The notes: a model not told the origin generated them from the sequence alone. A stretch of 64,000 nt of DNA from Colwellia sp. 12G3 (GCF_002836775.1 NZ_PJAQ01000066.1:620001-684000), one strand, 5' to 3'. Shown: positions 1 through 10,432, counted from the first letter of the stretch. Program-made: numbers and translations.

Positions 1-1096
1 TGTTTTATTAGGTGCCTCGTCGGGTACAACAGTTGATGGCAAGGTGAGTATATCCTTAACTTCAACGGATGCTGGCAAGGCTTTAGTTACTTTTGTTGGA
101 AAAGATAGTGTTAATGGAAATGCAATTGAGCTAACTAATTATCTAGAATTTGAATTTTTTGCTGACAGTGCTGCAACGATTAAAGCGCAAGCGTCACCCA
201 ATTCAATTGGTCCAAATGAGCAGACTTCGACAATTTCTGTTGTGGTTAAAGACGCTAACGGTAATCTGGTTAAGAATAAAAAAATCAAGTTCGTATTAAC
301 TGATATTAGTGGTGGTGCAATATCTCCTGCAACTGCGGTAACTAATAGTAGCGGTACTGCTTCAACAATTTATACCTCTAACAGTACTTCCGCCAAAGAT
401 GCAGTAGTAATTACCGCTATTGTGGAAGATGATACTGACATATTCGATACTGTTAATTTAACCGTATCTGGTCGTGAATTATTTATTTCATTAGGTACGG
501 GTAATGAATTAGAAGAGCTAGGCACTACTGATTATGTAAAAGAGTATTCTGTCTTTGTTACCGATGCAGAATCAAATGCTGTTGAGAATGTTGCATTAAC
601 AGTATCAGCGATTCCAAAAAGCTATTACAAAGGCTTCTGGATGCCAACTTTTGATGGTGATGAGTTTGTTGTTTGGTTAGCTTCTGGTGTCGGCTCTCTC
701 CCATCAATGGCTGTTTGGAACGCACCTACTAAATGCAGTAATGAAGATGTTAACTTCAATGGTATTTTAGATGATGGCGAAGACTTTAATAATGATGGTG
801 AGCTAACGCCGGGCAATATAGTGTCAGTCAGTGGTACATTTGTTACAGATGCTGATGGTCGCTCAGTCATTAGAGTTATTTATCCACAAAGTTATGCCCA
901 TTGGGTTGATACTAAGCTCATTGTTTCAGGTAAAGTGACGGGAAGTGAAAGTTCTACTCAAACTATATTTACCTTGCCAGTATTATCTGCTCATGTTAAT
1001 ACTGAAAAAGTAATTCCCCCTACTCAAGCCATTGGAACCATTGGCCCATTTGGAATGCTTGCCGATTGTGCTCTTAATATTGAAAATGAAGGTTAA
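1..1096 (+). CDS. Ig-like domain surface protein, 3' part
   Basis: The reading frame is already open at base 2, so this is the C-terminal part (about 364 residues) of a longer protein; the in-frame GTG at 44 has no good ribosome binding site and is probably internal. The sequence alternates beta-strand-rich stretches with motifs such as VVVKDANGN and TNSSGTAST, typical of bacterial Ig-like (invasin/Big_1-type) repeats used in adhesins and large surface proteins. Near codon 250 of the visible part an Asp/Asn/Gly-rich loop (DVNFNGILDDGEDFNNDGE) looks like a calcium-binding segment. Two cysteines could form a disulfide. It ends just before a bidirectional terminator. Family level is fairly sure; exact function is unknown because the N-terminus lies outside. 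Confidence 0.75.
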   Translation, partial: VLLGASSGTTVDGKVSISLTSTDAGKALVTFVGKDSVNGNAIELTNYLEFEFFADSAATIKAQASPNSIGPNEQTSTISVVVKDANGNLVKNKKIKFVLTDISGGAISPATAVTNSSGTASTIYTSNSTSAKDAVVITAIVEDDTDIFDTVNLTVSGRELFISLGTGNELEELGTTDYVKEYSVFVTDAESNAVENVALTVSAIPKSYYKGFWMPTFDGDEFVVWLASGVGSLPSMAVWNAPTKCSNEDVNFNGILDDGEDFNNDGELTPGNIVSVSGTFVTDADGRSVIRVIYPQSYAHWVDTKLIVSGKVTGSESSTQTIFTLPVLSAHVNTEKVIPPTQAIGTIGPFGMLADCALNIENEG

Positions 1097-1121
1097 CGTT
1101 AAGTTATATTAACTTTGCAAT

Positions 1122-1147
1122 AAAAAGGCTCCTAAGGAGCCTTTTTT
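1122..1147. terminator. Bidirectional rho-independent terminator
   Basis: Perfect stem AAAAGGCTCC / GGAGCCTTTT with a TAA loop and A/T tracts on both sides. It sits between two convergent genes and can serve both. Confidence 0.9.
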
Positions 1148-1179
1148 ATATGTTCTTGTATTTTAATGAAACTTACTGA

Positions 1180-2286
1180 TTACTTAGCCATCTCTTTAAG
1201 CAAAAATGCTGAAATATCCGCGCCTACTTTTAAGGTTTTCTCTTGTCCTGCTACCCCTTGACCACAACTGTCAGTAAATGGGGCTATCTCCATCATATCA
1301 GCACCTGTTATAGGGTACTTAGCAGCTAAAGCGCGCAAGATATCCATGGCATCATCTGGCATTAAACCATCAGGCTCAGGTGTACCTGTAGCACAAGCAA
1401 AACTGTCATCAATGGCATCTATATCAAAACTGACATACAGTTCGTCAATATTTTCATCCCTAAGTTGGGCGAAAATGTTTTCTATCGTTTGGTCAATACC
1501 CTGTGCTTTAATATCTTTTGCCCAATGCTGTCTAACGCCAAATGTCTCTTCCCAGTGACTTTGTGGTCTGCCGCTAGAGCGAATACCCACTTGAATTAGA
1601 TGATGTTTCTCATGTAGGTCATCTAATATGTGTGTGCACCAAGAGCCGAAACATAAATCAATACCTAAACGTTCAACCAATAAGTCGGTATGAGCATCAA
1701 AGTGTATTATTGCCGCGCGCTTACCTTGTTGTTTTTTAGCTTGCAAATAAGCTTTAGTTAAGGGGTAACTAACACTGTGATCACCACCAATGCCAAAAAT
1801 ACCTTTGTCAGGGAATTCTGCGTAGAAGTCATGTAAAACATCTTCTGTAATACTTAATGGGCTGATAGGGTAGTTACTATGTTCATCTTGATATAAGGCT
1901 TTTTTACAGTTAGCTATAGTCGCATCATTTAGATATTTATCAGATAATAAGTGTGGAATTACTCGAACATCACCTAAATCAAATGCGGTTAACTCAGGAT
2001 ACTTATCTAATAAAGTAGATCGTAAAAATAATGGCCCCCAGTTAGCACCACGTAAAATCCCACCGCCACAATCTGATGCTACACCTAAAACAACTGCCTT
2101 AGATGCCTCTGGCAGTTGTTTTAATGATGCTTTCCATAAATCTTCAACTCCGACAGCTTGTCCGAAAATAGTTTGGTGTAATTGCTCTTTACGCTCCTTA
2201 GCGGTATTTACAGTAAATACGCCATTGCCAGGAGGACACAAACAATTGCTAAGTTTGTTATAAAATGTTGATGTAATTGGTGTCAT
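1180..2286 (-). CDS. Ureohydrolase (arginase/agmatinase/formimidoylglutamase family)
   Basis: A 368-residue enzyme of the manganese ureohydrolase superfamily, which hydrolyses guanidino or formimino groups. The three metal-binding signatures are present: GGDHS (167-171), DAHTD (197-201) and DIDAID (288-293), followed by the family stretch CATGTPEPDGL. The protein is longer than typical agmatinase (about 305) because of an N-terminal extension of about 60 residues. Substrate cannot be fixed from sequence: agmatine, formimidoylglutamate or arginine are all possible, and no hut or spe genes adjoin it. It is transcribed alone, convergent to the Ig-like protein and divergent from topA. The ATG at 2286 has a modest GAGAG ribosome site. 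Confidence 0.85.
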   Translation of the reverse strand: MTPITSTFYNKLSNCLCPPGNGVFTVNTAKERKEQLHQTIFGQAVGVEDLWKASLKQLPEASKAVVLGVASDCGGGILRGANWGPLFLRSTLLDKYPELTAFDLGDVRVIPHLLSDKYLNDATIANCKKALYQDEHSNYPISPLSITEDVLHDFYAEFPDKGIFGIGGDHSVSYPLTKAYLQAKKQQGKRAAIIHFDAHTDLLVERLGIDLCFGSWCTHILDDLHEKHHLIQVGIRSSGRPQSHWEETFGVRQHWAKDIKAQGIDQTIENIFAQLRDENIDELYVSFDIDAIDDSFACATGTPEPDGLMPDDAMDILRALAAKYPITGADMMEIAPFTDSCGQGVAGQEKTLKVGADISAFLLKEMAK

Positions 2287-2702
2287 TTGAGCTCTCTATT
2301 TGATTATTTACATGGGCTATCTACTGAGGAATATGACCCCCATACTTTCTTTATTTAAATATTTTTAACATTATGCTCTTATGTTTTATCGTAAAGTCGA
2401 TTATGATTGCCGCTAAATGTAGGCAAAATGTGACTAAGCGCACAGTGATATCAATTCTGCCTATTATAGCTAAAACCAGTAACTGGGTGAATAGCATTCG
2501 CTGAGATGTAAAATAATTACTTGTCAGGTTGCATATTTATAGATATACCTATAAATAGTTATGCAAAAAATAATTTTAAATAAAATGTTTTTTTTATCGC
2601 TAGCAAGGTCATAACAAGTACGCTCGCACTTTTTTGATTAAATTGGCGTTTGAATAAAAAGACAAAAAATAATTTGTCTTTATCGAAGGATTATAAATTT
2701 TT
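2287..2702. other. Intergenic region upstream of topA
   Basis: This 416-base gap holds two inverted repeats. The first (2529-2566) pairs TTGCATATTTATAG with CTATAAATA(GTT)ATGCAA. The second is a short hairpin at 2658-2681 just before the topA ribosome site. No ORF with coding character was seen; promoters for the ureohydrolase and topA must lie here. Confidence 0.5.
2658..2681 (+). promoter_or_regulatory. Hairpin in topA 5' leader
   Basis: Stem AAAGACAAA / TTTGTCTTT with a 6-base loop, ending 3 bases before the GAAGGA ribosome site of topA (2685-2690). It might modulate translation or mark the end of an upstream transcript; function is inferred only from position. Confidence 0.35.
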
Positions 2703-5408
2703 ATGGCAAAATCACTAGTTATTGTCGAGTCGCCAGCCAAAGCGAAAACAATTAATAAATATCTAGGTAATGACTTTATTGTAAAGTCGAGTGTAGGTCA
2801 TGTACGTGATCTTCCACACAGCAGCACAGGCAAGAAAGTTGCTGCCAAGTCTCCGGCTGAGGTGCGTAAGATGGCACCAGAAGCAAAAGCCAAATACAAA
2901 GCTAAGCGAGATAAACAGGCGTTAATCAATCGCATGGGCATTGACCCAGAGAATAACTGGGCGGCCAATTATCAAATACTGCCAGGTAAAGAAAAAGTTG
3001 TTGCAGAGCTTAAAAAATTAGCAGACAAAGCCGACATTGTTTATCTCGCAACCGATTTGGATCGCGAGGGAGAAGCGATTGCCTGGCATTTAAAAGAAAT
3101 TATTGGTGGGGAAGATGAAAAGTTCCGCCGTGTAGTTTTTAATGAAATAACTGAAAGTTCAATTCAACAGGCATTTTCTACGCCGGGTGAGTTGAGTATG
3201 CCAGGTGTTAATGCCCAGCAAGCAAGACGTTTTCTCGACCGTGTGGTTGGCTTTATGGTTAGCCCACTATTGTGGAAGAAGGTGGCTCGTGGTTTATCTG
3301 CAGGACGTGTTCAGTCTGTTGCAGTAAAATTAGTGGTTGAAAAAGAACGTGAAATAAAAGCGTTTGATCCAAAAGAATTCTGGGAAATTGCTGTTGATAC
3401 CCACGCAACCACAGGTGAAGTACTAGCTCTTGATGTTACCCATGAAAATGGAAAAGCTTTTAAGCCGACGACTGAAAAAGAGACCAATGCCGCTTTAGCA
3501 ATATTAAAACCGGCTGATTATGCGGTTAGTAAACGTGAAGATAAACCGTCAAAAAGTACACCGTCTGCACCGTTCATCACCTCTACACTACAGCAAGCTG
3601 CAAGTACTAAATTAGGTTATGGCGTTAAACGTACCATGGGCTTAGCTCAACGTTTATATGAAGCGGGTCATATAACTTATATGCGTACCGATTCAACCAA
3701 TCTAAGTAAAGATGCGGTAGAAATGTGTCGTAATTACATTACTGATAGCTTTGGTGAAAACTACTTACCTGAAAAAGTAAAAGTTTATGGCTCTAAAGCC
3801 GGTGCTCAAGAGGCTCACGAAGCAATACGCCCATCAAACGTTAAACTTGAAGCTGCATTTCTTGAGGGTATTGAACCCGATGCTAAGAGGCTATATGAGC
3901 TGATTTGGCGTCAGTTTGTTGCCTGTCAAATGACTGCTGCGCGTTATACAGTTAGCACTCTCACTATTAGTGCTGCTAGCTTTGATTTAAAAGCTAAAGG
4001 CCGAGTGATGCAGTTTGATGGTTGGACAATTGTTCATCCACAGTTGAGTAAAGGTGATGATACACACTTACCCGATTTAAAAGTTGGCGAAACATTAACG
4101 TTAGATAATATCGAGCCAACTCAGCACTTTACTAAGCCGCCAGCACGTTTCGGCGAAGCATCATTGGTAAAAGAGTTAGAAAAACGTTCTATCGGTAGAC
4201 CTTCAACGTATGCGTCAATTATTTCAACGATTCAAGATCGCGGTTATGTTCGATTAGACAAAAAACGTTTTTACGCTGAAAAAATGGGTGAAATTGTTAC
4301 TAACAGTTTATCTGGTAGCTTTGAAAAATTAATGAGCTACGAATTTACCTCGAATATGGAACAAGAGCTTGATGAAATAGCAGGTGGTACTGCTGATTGG
4401 AAAGGTGTTTTAGATGAATTTTATAAAAACTTTACCAAACAATTATCTAAAGCTGACCAACCATCAGAAGATGGTGGTATGCAAACTAATGAACCGGTAT
4501 TAACTGATATTGATTGTCCTACCTGTAATCGTAAAATGGGCATTCGAACGGCTCAAACGGGTGTGTTCTTAGGTTGTTCTGGTTACGCTCTACCACCAAA
4601 AGAACGTTGTACAAAAACGATGAACTTAACGGCTGGTGAAGAAGCTGAAAGTGTTTTAGCAGAAGATGCTGAAACTGAAGCGCTTATGGCAATGCGCCGT
4701 TGTGATAAATGTGGCACCGCGATGGATAGTTACCTCATTGACGAAACACGAAAATTACATGTTTGTGGTAACAACCCAGTATGTGATGGCATTGAAGTTG
4801 AAAAGGGCGAATTTAAAATTAAAGGTTATGATGGACCCATCTTAGATTGTGACCGTTGTGAATCTCCAATGGAGTTGAAATCTGGCCGTTTTGGTAAGTA
4901 TTTCGATTGTACTAATGAAGAATGTAATAATACTCGTAAGTTATTAGCGAGTGGTGAAGCCGCGCCACCAAAAGAAGACCCAGTACAATTGCCTGAGCTT
5001 GAGTGTGAAAAATCTGATGCTCACTTTGTACTTCGTGATGGTGCGGCAGGTATCTTTTTAGCTGCGCATACTTTTCCACGTTCAAGAGAAACTCGAGCGC
5101 CAAAAGTAGCCGAGTTACAAAGGTTCAGAGACCGTATTTCTGAGAAATTCTATTATTTAGCGGATGCACCTGCAGAAGATAATGAAGGGAATTTATCGGT
5201 AGTACGTTACAGCCGTAAAACCAAAGAACAGTATGTAATGACTGAGATTCCTACTGAAGAAGGCAAGCCTAAAGCAACAGGTTGGACTGCTAAATACGTT
5301 GATGGGAAGTGGGTAGAAGAAGTACCTAAACCAAAAAAGAAAGTAGTAAAAAAACCTGCAGCTAAAAAGTCTGCAGCAAAGAAAACGAGTAAAGATTCTG
5401 CTGAGTAA
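2703..5408 (+). CDS. topA: DNA topoisomerase I (type IA)
   Basis: A 901-residue omega protein that relaxes negative supercoils by single-strand cleavage. The TOPRIM domain is N-terminal ([14 protein letters not shown] at 4-17; DLDRE at 118-122), followed by the type IA catalytic core with the active-site tyrosine Y326 in ITYMRTDS. Three C-terminal four-cysteine zinc ribbons follow (C605/608/625/636, C667/670/688/694, C716/719/736/741), then a further topo C-terminal domain and a Lys/Ala-rich tail likely to bind DNA. Length is slightly above the 865 residues of E. coli TopA. GAAGGA lies 12 bases before the ATG. cysB follows after two minus-strand genes, echoing the topA-cysB linkage of enterics. 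Confidence 0.98.
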   Translation: MAKSLVIVESPAKAKTINKYLGNDFIVKSSVGHVRDLPHSSTGKKVAAKSPAEVRKMAPEAKAKYKAKRDKQALINRMGIDPENNWAANYQILPGKEKVVAELKKLADKADIVYLATDLDREGEAIAWHLKEIIGGEDEKFRRVVFNEITESSIQQAFSTPGELSMPGVNAQQARRFLDRVVGFMVSPLLWKKVARGLSAGRVQSVAVKLVVEKEREIKAFDPKEFWEIAVDTHATTGEVLALDVTHENGKAFKPTTEKETNAALAILKPADYAVSKREDKPSKSTPSAPFITSTLQQAASTKLGYGVKRTMGLAQRLYEAGHITYMRTDSTNLSKDAVEMCRNYITDSFGENYLPEKVKVYGSKAGAQEAHEAIRPSNVKLEAAFLEGIEPDAKRLYELIWRQFVACQMTAARYTVSTLTISAASFDLKAKGRVMQFDGWTIVHPQLSKGDDTHLPDLKVGETLTLDNIEPTQHFTKPPARFGEASLVKELEKRSIGRPSTYASIISTIQDRGYVRLDKKRFYAEKMGEIVTNSLSGSFEKLMSYEFTSNMEQELDEIAGGTADWKGVLDEFYKNFTKQLSKADQPSEDGGMQTNEPVLTDIDCPTCNRKMGIRTAQTGVFLGCSGYALPPKERCTKTMNLTAGEEAESVLAEDAETEALMAMRRCDKCGTAMDSYLIDETRKLHVCGNNPVCDGIEVEKGEFKIKGYDGPILDCDRCESPMELKSGRFGKYFDCTNEECNNTRKLLASGEAAPPKEDPVQLPELECEKSDAHFVLRDGAAGIFLAAHTFPRSRETRAPKVAELQRFRDRISEKFYYLADAPAEDNEGNLSVVRYSRKTKEQYVMTEIPTEEGKPKATGWTAKYVDGKWVEEVPKPKKKVVKKPAAKKSAAKKTSKDSAE

Positions 5409-5423
5409 ACAAACTCTGCGCTC

Positions 5424-5457
5424 AAAAAAAGGTACCCAAGGGTACCTTTTTTTTTGT
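5424..5457 (+). terminator. topA terminator
   Basis: Stem GGTACC / GGTACC flanked by an A-run upstream and nine or more T downstream. It is located 16 bases after the topA stop and may also act for the opposite strand. Confidence 0.9.
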
Positions 5458-5505
5458 TCAAATTAATCATTACATAGATAACGTGAAGACTTCTTTAATA
5501 GAGAG

Positions 5506-5874
5506 CTAATCCATCCCCTCTAACTCATCTATCACTTTTCTTGCTTGTGCTAAGGTACAGTCAGTGTGAGCTATCAAGTTAGCGATAGTCAGAGTTTTCA
5601 GACGACTTGCAAGTGTTACCAAGTTTGCATGATTTAAGTGTAGGTATTCTTTTCTAAGACGCTTTGCTAGCCAGAGCCAGCTTACTTCGTGTTCCAGTTC
5701 TATAAACGTTACTATAGCTTGTAATTGCGTTAAGTTTGTTTTCAATTGCCAATTTCTAGAGCGTCCTATACGATTTAAGTCACAACCTTGCTGTCTTATA
5801 TAAGTCTTTAAAACGTATGATTTTATTGTTCGGCGTAAAAAGGAAGGCAAGTTAATAGTATTAATTATTTCCAC
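5506..5874 (-). CDS. Small basic protein, possibly RRF_GI-like
   Basis: A 122-residue protein without signal peptide or membrane segment, rich in Lys/Arg. The centre (CDLNRIGRSRNWQL) and the C-terminus (LAQARKVIDELEG) look like a compact, helix-rich nucleic-acid or ribosome-associated domain. It resembles the small gammaproteobacterial family that Pfam names RRF_GI (purported ribosome recycling factor), but I recall that only from pattern memory and cannot confirm it. It is not the classical frr product. The gene lies 59 bases downstream of the coiled-coil membrane protein gene, so the two are probably co-transcribed. Confidence 0.6.
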   Translation of the reverse strand: MEIINTINLPSFLRRTIKSYVLKTYIRQQGCDLNRIGRSRNWQLKTNLTQLQAIVTFIELEHEVSWLWLAKRLRKEYLHLNHANLVTLASRLKTLTIANLIAHTDCTLAQARKVIDELEGMD

Positions 5875-5933
5875 TGTATTAATCGTCTTGAATGGTTTTA
5901 GCTAAGCAGCTGATAAACTACTTAGCTAAGAAA

Positions 5934-6704
5934 TTACCATTTTTTCTTCGGTTGGAATAATAAATCTAATTCATTCTCTTCGCTTTTTGCTTTTTTAGCA
6001 GCATCTTTGGCATTGGTATGTTTTAAAGCGTCAGTGATATCTTCTAGTTGTTGTACGATATCAGCTTGCCTCGTTGTAACATAATCATTCTTTACCGGGG
6101 TGCTCGCTAAACTTTGCAAAGCTTTTTCAAAATATTGTCTGGCGGAGCCAAGCATTTCTTTATTAAAAGCTATGGTACCGCGCTTAACTAAGCTTTCAAT
6201 ATTGATTTTTAATTGCATGACAGCTAATCGTTGGTCTTCAGCCGTGTATGTTTGCGCGTCTAAAGCTCCTTTAGTTTGCTCTGACTTAAGCACGGCACGC
6301 AATTTCTTAATACATTGTAAAATGGCAACAAGTTGTTGCTCGTTATCTGGCAAGGTAAAATTATCATCTGTGACATTTTGCGTATCTGCAAGCTCTTCAG
6401 AGGCTTTTAATCGAGATGTTAATTCTTGAACTCTTTTTTTTATGCCTTTTACTACCGGCATAAGTTCTTGCATACTCTTGGCTGCATTTAAACTGCGTCG
6501 GTTTAATATTTTGATAATATTAGGGTTGCTGGGTAAGTTAGCTAAATTAAGGATCAGTTCTTCACTTTCATCAATAATCGCTTTTTGTTTCGATACTTTA
6601 ATCCGTTTTTCTGCTTCTAATTTTTCTTTATGTTGTTGAATGGAAGTCACCACAACAACAATAACGATTAAGGCAATAATTAGCCCAACAATAATAGCAA
6701 TCAT
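5934..6704 (-). CDS. Membrane-anchored coiled-coil protein, unknown function
   Basis: 256 residues: an N-terminal hydrophobic anchor (about residues 2-23, almost all I/V/L), then a charged helical region rich in Lys, Glu and Gln that should form coiled coils. Near the C-terminus is a TPR-like helix pair (ARQYFEKALQSLA) and a Lys-rich end (FQPKKKW). The likely topology is a single inner-membrane anchor with a cytoplasmic helical body. I do not recognise a named family. It is divergent from cysB and upstream of the 122-residue gene. Confidence 0.7.
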   Translation of the reverse strand: MIAIIVGLIIALIVIVVVVTSIQQHKEKLEAEKRIKVSKQKAIIDESEELILNLANLPSNPNIIKILNRRSLNAAKSMQELMPVVKGIKKRVQELTSRLKASEELADTQNVTDDNFTLPDNEQQLVAILQCIKKLRAVLKSEQTKGALDAQTYTAEDQRLAVMQLKINIESLVKRGTIAFNKEMLGSARQYFEKALQSLASTPVKNDYVTTRQADIVQQLEDITDALKHTNAKDAAKKAKSEENELDLLFQPKKKW

Positions 6705-6968
6705 TTAAGATTCTCTTGAATAAATAAACTATTAAGCAGTCTACAAAAAATGCTTTGTTTAGCATAGCGCTAGTTACACATTAACCATAAAAAGGTGTAA
6801 AAAAAGCGGGTTTGTAAATATTGCATAAGTTATTAAAAAAAAATCTTTATAGAGTTTTGGAGCAAGTGGGGGATTATATTTACAAAAAGTAAAAAATTAT
6901 TATGGAATAAATGTTTGATTAAGTATATTCTTTTGGCATAAGAACGTTACAAATTTCGCATTTATTAA

Positions 6969-7961
<993 letters not shown>

Positions 7962-8001
7962 ATAATTTGGGTCGTTATTACAAACTACTCATTAGAACAC
8001 C

Positions 8002-8036
8002 AAGCCCCAAGTAGATATTCTATTTAGGGCTTTTTT
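8002..8036 (+). terminator. cysB terminator
   Basis: Arms AAGCCC / GGGCTT, extended by a weaker inner pairing, followed by a T-run. It is 40 bases after the cysB stop. Confidence 0.75.
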
Positions 8037-8061
8037 GTAATTCTTTCATTCTTAACCCTAC

Positions 8062-8221
8062 AATACCAATTGTACTAATTAATTGCCTATCTTCAAATGG
8101 TCCAAATCTAAATCTAAATCTAAATCTACAGCTTCTGCGTTGCGTTCAATCCCAATAGCCCGCTATTGCTCAATCACACACCTTGAATCTGAAGATTTAT
8201 CCTCATTGAATTTTGATCACT
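8062..8221. repeat. Inverted-repeat intergenic element with hexamer array
   Basis: Begins with AATACCAATTGTACTAATTA and contains a perfect four-fold tandem repeat of AAATCT (8104-8127). It then forms a long imperfect hairpin: TAAATCTACAGCTTC (8121-8135) pairs with GAATCTGAAGATTTA (8185-8199), with the small hairpin AATAGC/GCTATT near its tip. This has the look of a dispersed palindromic element of Colwellia-like genomes. No coding capacity. The right end appears interrupted by the next element. Confidence 0.6.
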
Positions 8222-8489
8222 AATACCAAGTTGATTAAGTTCTTTCCCGCTCAGCGAGAATTAAAAGGCTTAGAGGCAAGGCATTGATTGAAGAGAATGG
8301 TTATTCCCTTATCAAAATCAATAACGCAGCATGTAAACCTTTTAAACTCGAACTCTGGGAGCTTTCTCGATGTTCACTAACATCGTTAAGTTTATTTGAT
8401 TTAGAATGACTAAACCGAAACAAATTTGCCTTGTTATTGAACATCGAGCAGAGCTCTGAGTTGGGAAGAAATTTAATCAAATTGGTATA
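8222..8489. mobile_element. MITE-like element, 268 bp
   Basis: Terminal inverted repeats of about 26 bases: the left end reads AATACCAAGTTGATTAAG then TTCTTTCCC, and the right end, read on the opposite strand, is TATACCAATTTGATTAAA then TTTCTTCCC. Inside is a second inverted pair, TCGATGTTCA / TGAACATCGA (8368-8377 and 8438-8447). There is no ORF for a transposase, so it would be non-autonomous. It abuts the stop codon of the ferredoxin gene and may supply its transcript end. Confidence 0.7.
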
Positions 8490-8491
8490 AA

Positions 8492-8743
8492 TTAATCCAA
8501 GTGGTATAACCTTGTAAATTTAGCTAGTAATGCTTCTTCATCTTCAACATTGTCTATATCTGGCTTCACGCAATCAATAGGGCAGACACTCACACAGGTG
8601 GGTTTTTCATAGTGGCCAACACATTCAGTACATTTATCTACATCAATTTCATAAATCTCAGCGCCAAGGGTAATGGCGCCATTGGGGCATTCAGGATCGC
8701 ACATATCGCAATTGATGCATGAGTCTAATATTTTTAATGCCAT
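8492..8743 (-). CDS. yfhL: YfhL-type 4Fe-4S ferredoxin
   Basis: 83 residues with two four-cysteine clusters: CINCDMCDPECP near the N-terminus and CTECVGHYEKPTCVSVCP in the middle. The long loop between cysteines of the second cluster is characteristic of the YfhL/Alvin-type 2[4Fe-4S] ferredoxins and closely matches E. coli YfhL. It lies 32 bases downstream of trhP in the same orientation, so the two form an operon. In E. coli, iron-sulfur assembly and a ferredoxin have been linked to TrhP-dependent tRNA hydroxylation, which makes it the likely electron donor here (inference). The last codons lie next to the repeat element. Confidence 0.93.
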   Translation of the reverse strand: MALKILDSCINCDMCDPECPNGAITLGAEIYEIDVDKCTECVGHYEKPTCVSVCPIDCVKPDIDNVEDEEALLAKFTRLYHLD

Positions 8744-8775
8744 ATCATTTGTGACCTTCCATCAGCACCAATAGC

Positions 8776-10167
8776 TTAATCTTTTTGGTTTTGTATAAAG
8801 GGGTGGCGAGTTGTACCGCCTTCATCGAGGTAGCGCATGATAATCCCAAAAGATAGATCTAATTCAGTATCAAGTTCAATGGATACTTGGTGTCCAGAGC
8901 CTTTAGCATCGCTAATACTTTCACCGTTCTTACTGTTAATCATATTTATTAGGGTAAATGTTTGATTGCCAGCGGGTGTCATTAACTCAAGTTGGTCACC
9001 CGTAAGGAACTTATTTTTAACATCTATCTCTATGAGACCTGTGACTTTATTTCGTCCTAGCACTTCTCCAACAAATTGTTGAGTATCACTTTTTGAATAG
9101 CCATAATCATAGTTTTGCGTATCACTGTGGCGATGACGTTGTAAAAATCCTTCGGTATAACCACGGTGTGCTAGATGTTCTAAGTCAGTATTTAGACTTT
9201 GATTGAATGTTCTATCTGCCATGGCATCATTGATGGCTTGACCATAAACTTGTGCTGTTCTTGCACAGTAATAAAATGATTTTGTTCGACCTTCAATTTT
9301 AAGTGAGTGCACACCCATTTTAACCAAGCGCTCAACGTGCTCTACAGCGCGTAAATCTTTTGAGTTCATGATGTAAGTGCCATGTTCATCTTCAAATGCT
9401 GGCATATATTCACCTGGGCGGCCTTGCTCTTGCAGTAAAATGACATCATCGATAGGTTTTTGAGAGGGGATGACAATATCTTGCTCTGGCATATATATTT
9501 CAACGGACTCAGGTTTAACAGCAACAATATCACCTGTTTCTGTCTCTTTGGCTTCATGAGTATCATACTTCCAACGACAGGAGTTCGTGCAGGTTCCTTG
9601 ATTTGGATCTCTTTTATTAATATAGCCTGAAAGTAAACAGCGACCAGAGTAAGCCATGCAAAGAGCGCCATGAACAAATACTTCTAATTCCATTTCAGGG
9701 CAATGAAATCTTATATCTTCAATTTCATCAAGGGATAATTCTCTTGATAATATTACCCTTTCTATTCCCTGTTGTTGCCAAAACTTTACTGTCGCCCAAT
9801 TGACAGCGTTTGCTTGTACTGACAAGTGAATAGGCATATCAGGAAAGTTTTCTCTAGCCAGCATAATTAGGCCAGGATCAGACATGATTAATGCATCTGG
9901 CTTCATGGCAATAACAGGCGCTATATCTTTAAGAAAAGTTTTTAATTTACCGTTATGCGGAGCTATATTGTTAACTAGATAGAATTTCTTTCCTAATTGA
10001 TGTGCTTCATTGATACCTATTTGAATATTTTCTAAGCTAAATTCGTTGTTTCTGACGCGTAATGAATAGCGTGGCTGGCCAGCATAAACAGCATCGGCGC
10101 CGTATGCAAAAGCATACCGCATGTTTTTTAAACTACCAGCAGGAGAAAGAAGTTCAGGTTTTATCAT
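8776..10167 (-). CDS. trhP: tRNA U34 hydroxylation protein TrhP (peptidase U32 family)
   Basis: 463 residues, almost co-linear with E. coli YegQ/TrhP. The start KPELLSPAGSLKNMRYAFAY, the cysteine-bearing stretch HGALCMAYSGRCLLSGY with GTCTNSCRW, and IMNSKDLRAVEHVERL all match. TrhP makes 5-hydroxyuridine at the wobble position of several tRNAs by a prephenate-dependent, O2-independent route; the conserved cysteines probably bind an iron-sulfur cluster. The family name U32 peptidase is historical. Co-transcribed with the downstream ferredoxin. A possible FNR-type site lies 96 bases upstream. Confidence 0.95.
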   Translation of the reverse strand: MIKPELLSPAGSLKNMRYAFAYGADAVYAGQPRYSLRVRNNEFSLENIQIGINEAHQLGKKFYLVNNIAPHNGKLKTFLKDIAPVIAMKPDALIMSDPGLIMLARENFPDMPIHLSVQANAVNWATVKFWQQQGIERVILSRELSLDEIEDIRFHCPEMELEVFVHGALCMAYSGRCLLSGYINKRDPNQGTCTNSCRWKYDTHEAKETETGDIVAVKPESVEIYMPEQDIVIPSQKPIDDVILLQEQGRPGEYMPAFEDEHGTYIMNSKDLRAVEHVERLVKMGVHSLKIEGRTKSFYYCARTAQVYGQAINDAMADRTFNQSLNTDLEHLAHRGYTEGFLQRHRHSDTQNYDYGYSKSDTQQFVGEVLGRNKVTGLIEIDVKNKFLTGDQLELMTPAGNQTFTLINMINSKNGESISDAKGSGHQVSIELDTELDLSFGIIMRYLDEGGTTRHPFIQNQKD

Positions 10168-10262
10168 GAGATATCCAGAGTTATGGTGGAATGAAAAGGA
10201 AAAAAATTAGCGGCAAATTATACTCAATACCCACTGTTGTATCAGTTCAAATTAAGTTAAAT

Positions 10263-10276
10263 ATGATTCAGATCAA
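10263..10276. promoter_or_regulatory. FNR/Crp-like palindrome
   Basis: ATGATTCAGATCAA matches the FNR consensus TTGAT-N4-ATCAA at nine of ten defined positions. It lies between the divergent trhP (start 10167) and HDOD gene (start 10433). Which gene it serves, and whether FNR/EtrA or Crp binds, is inference. Confidence 0.45.
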
Positions 10277-10432
10277 TATTTACTTTCGCTTATATGGACA
10301 GGAGTATGTAAGGGGTTACAGGTAACCAATATACATCCTAGCTATTAGGTTGAAAAATATTGATAAAAAGCCTTTCTTTTATAAAAATGTGCTACTTTTA
10401 ATAGTAAGCATAATAAAAATAAAGGTGAATTT

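Noticed and set aside
44-44. GTG at 44 as the start of the first gene
   Set aside because: The frame is open to the window edge with protein-like sequence upstream and there is no ribosome site, so the gene begins outside.
5207-5470. Open frame antisense to the topA 3' end
   Set aside because: Its sequence is the complement of the Lys/Ala-rich topA tail and the terminator; no independent coding signal.
8104-8127. CRISPR-like repeat
   Set aside because: It is a simple head-to-tail hexamer array without spacers.
8222-8489. Attenuator or riboswitch for the ferredoxin operon
   Set aside because: The element lies downstream of the operon and has mobile-element ends; a leader role is impossible for that strand.
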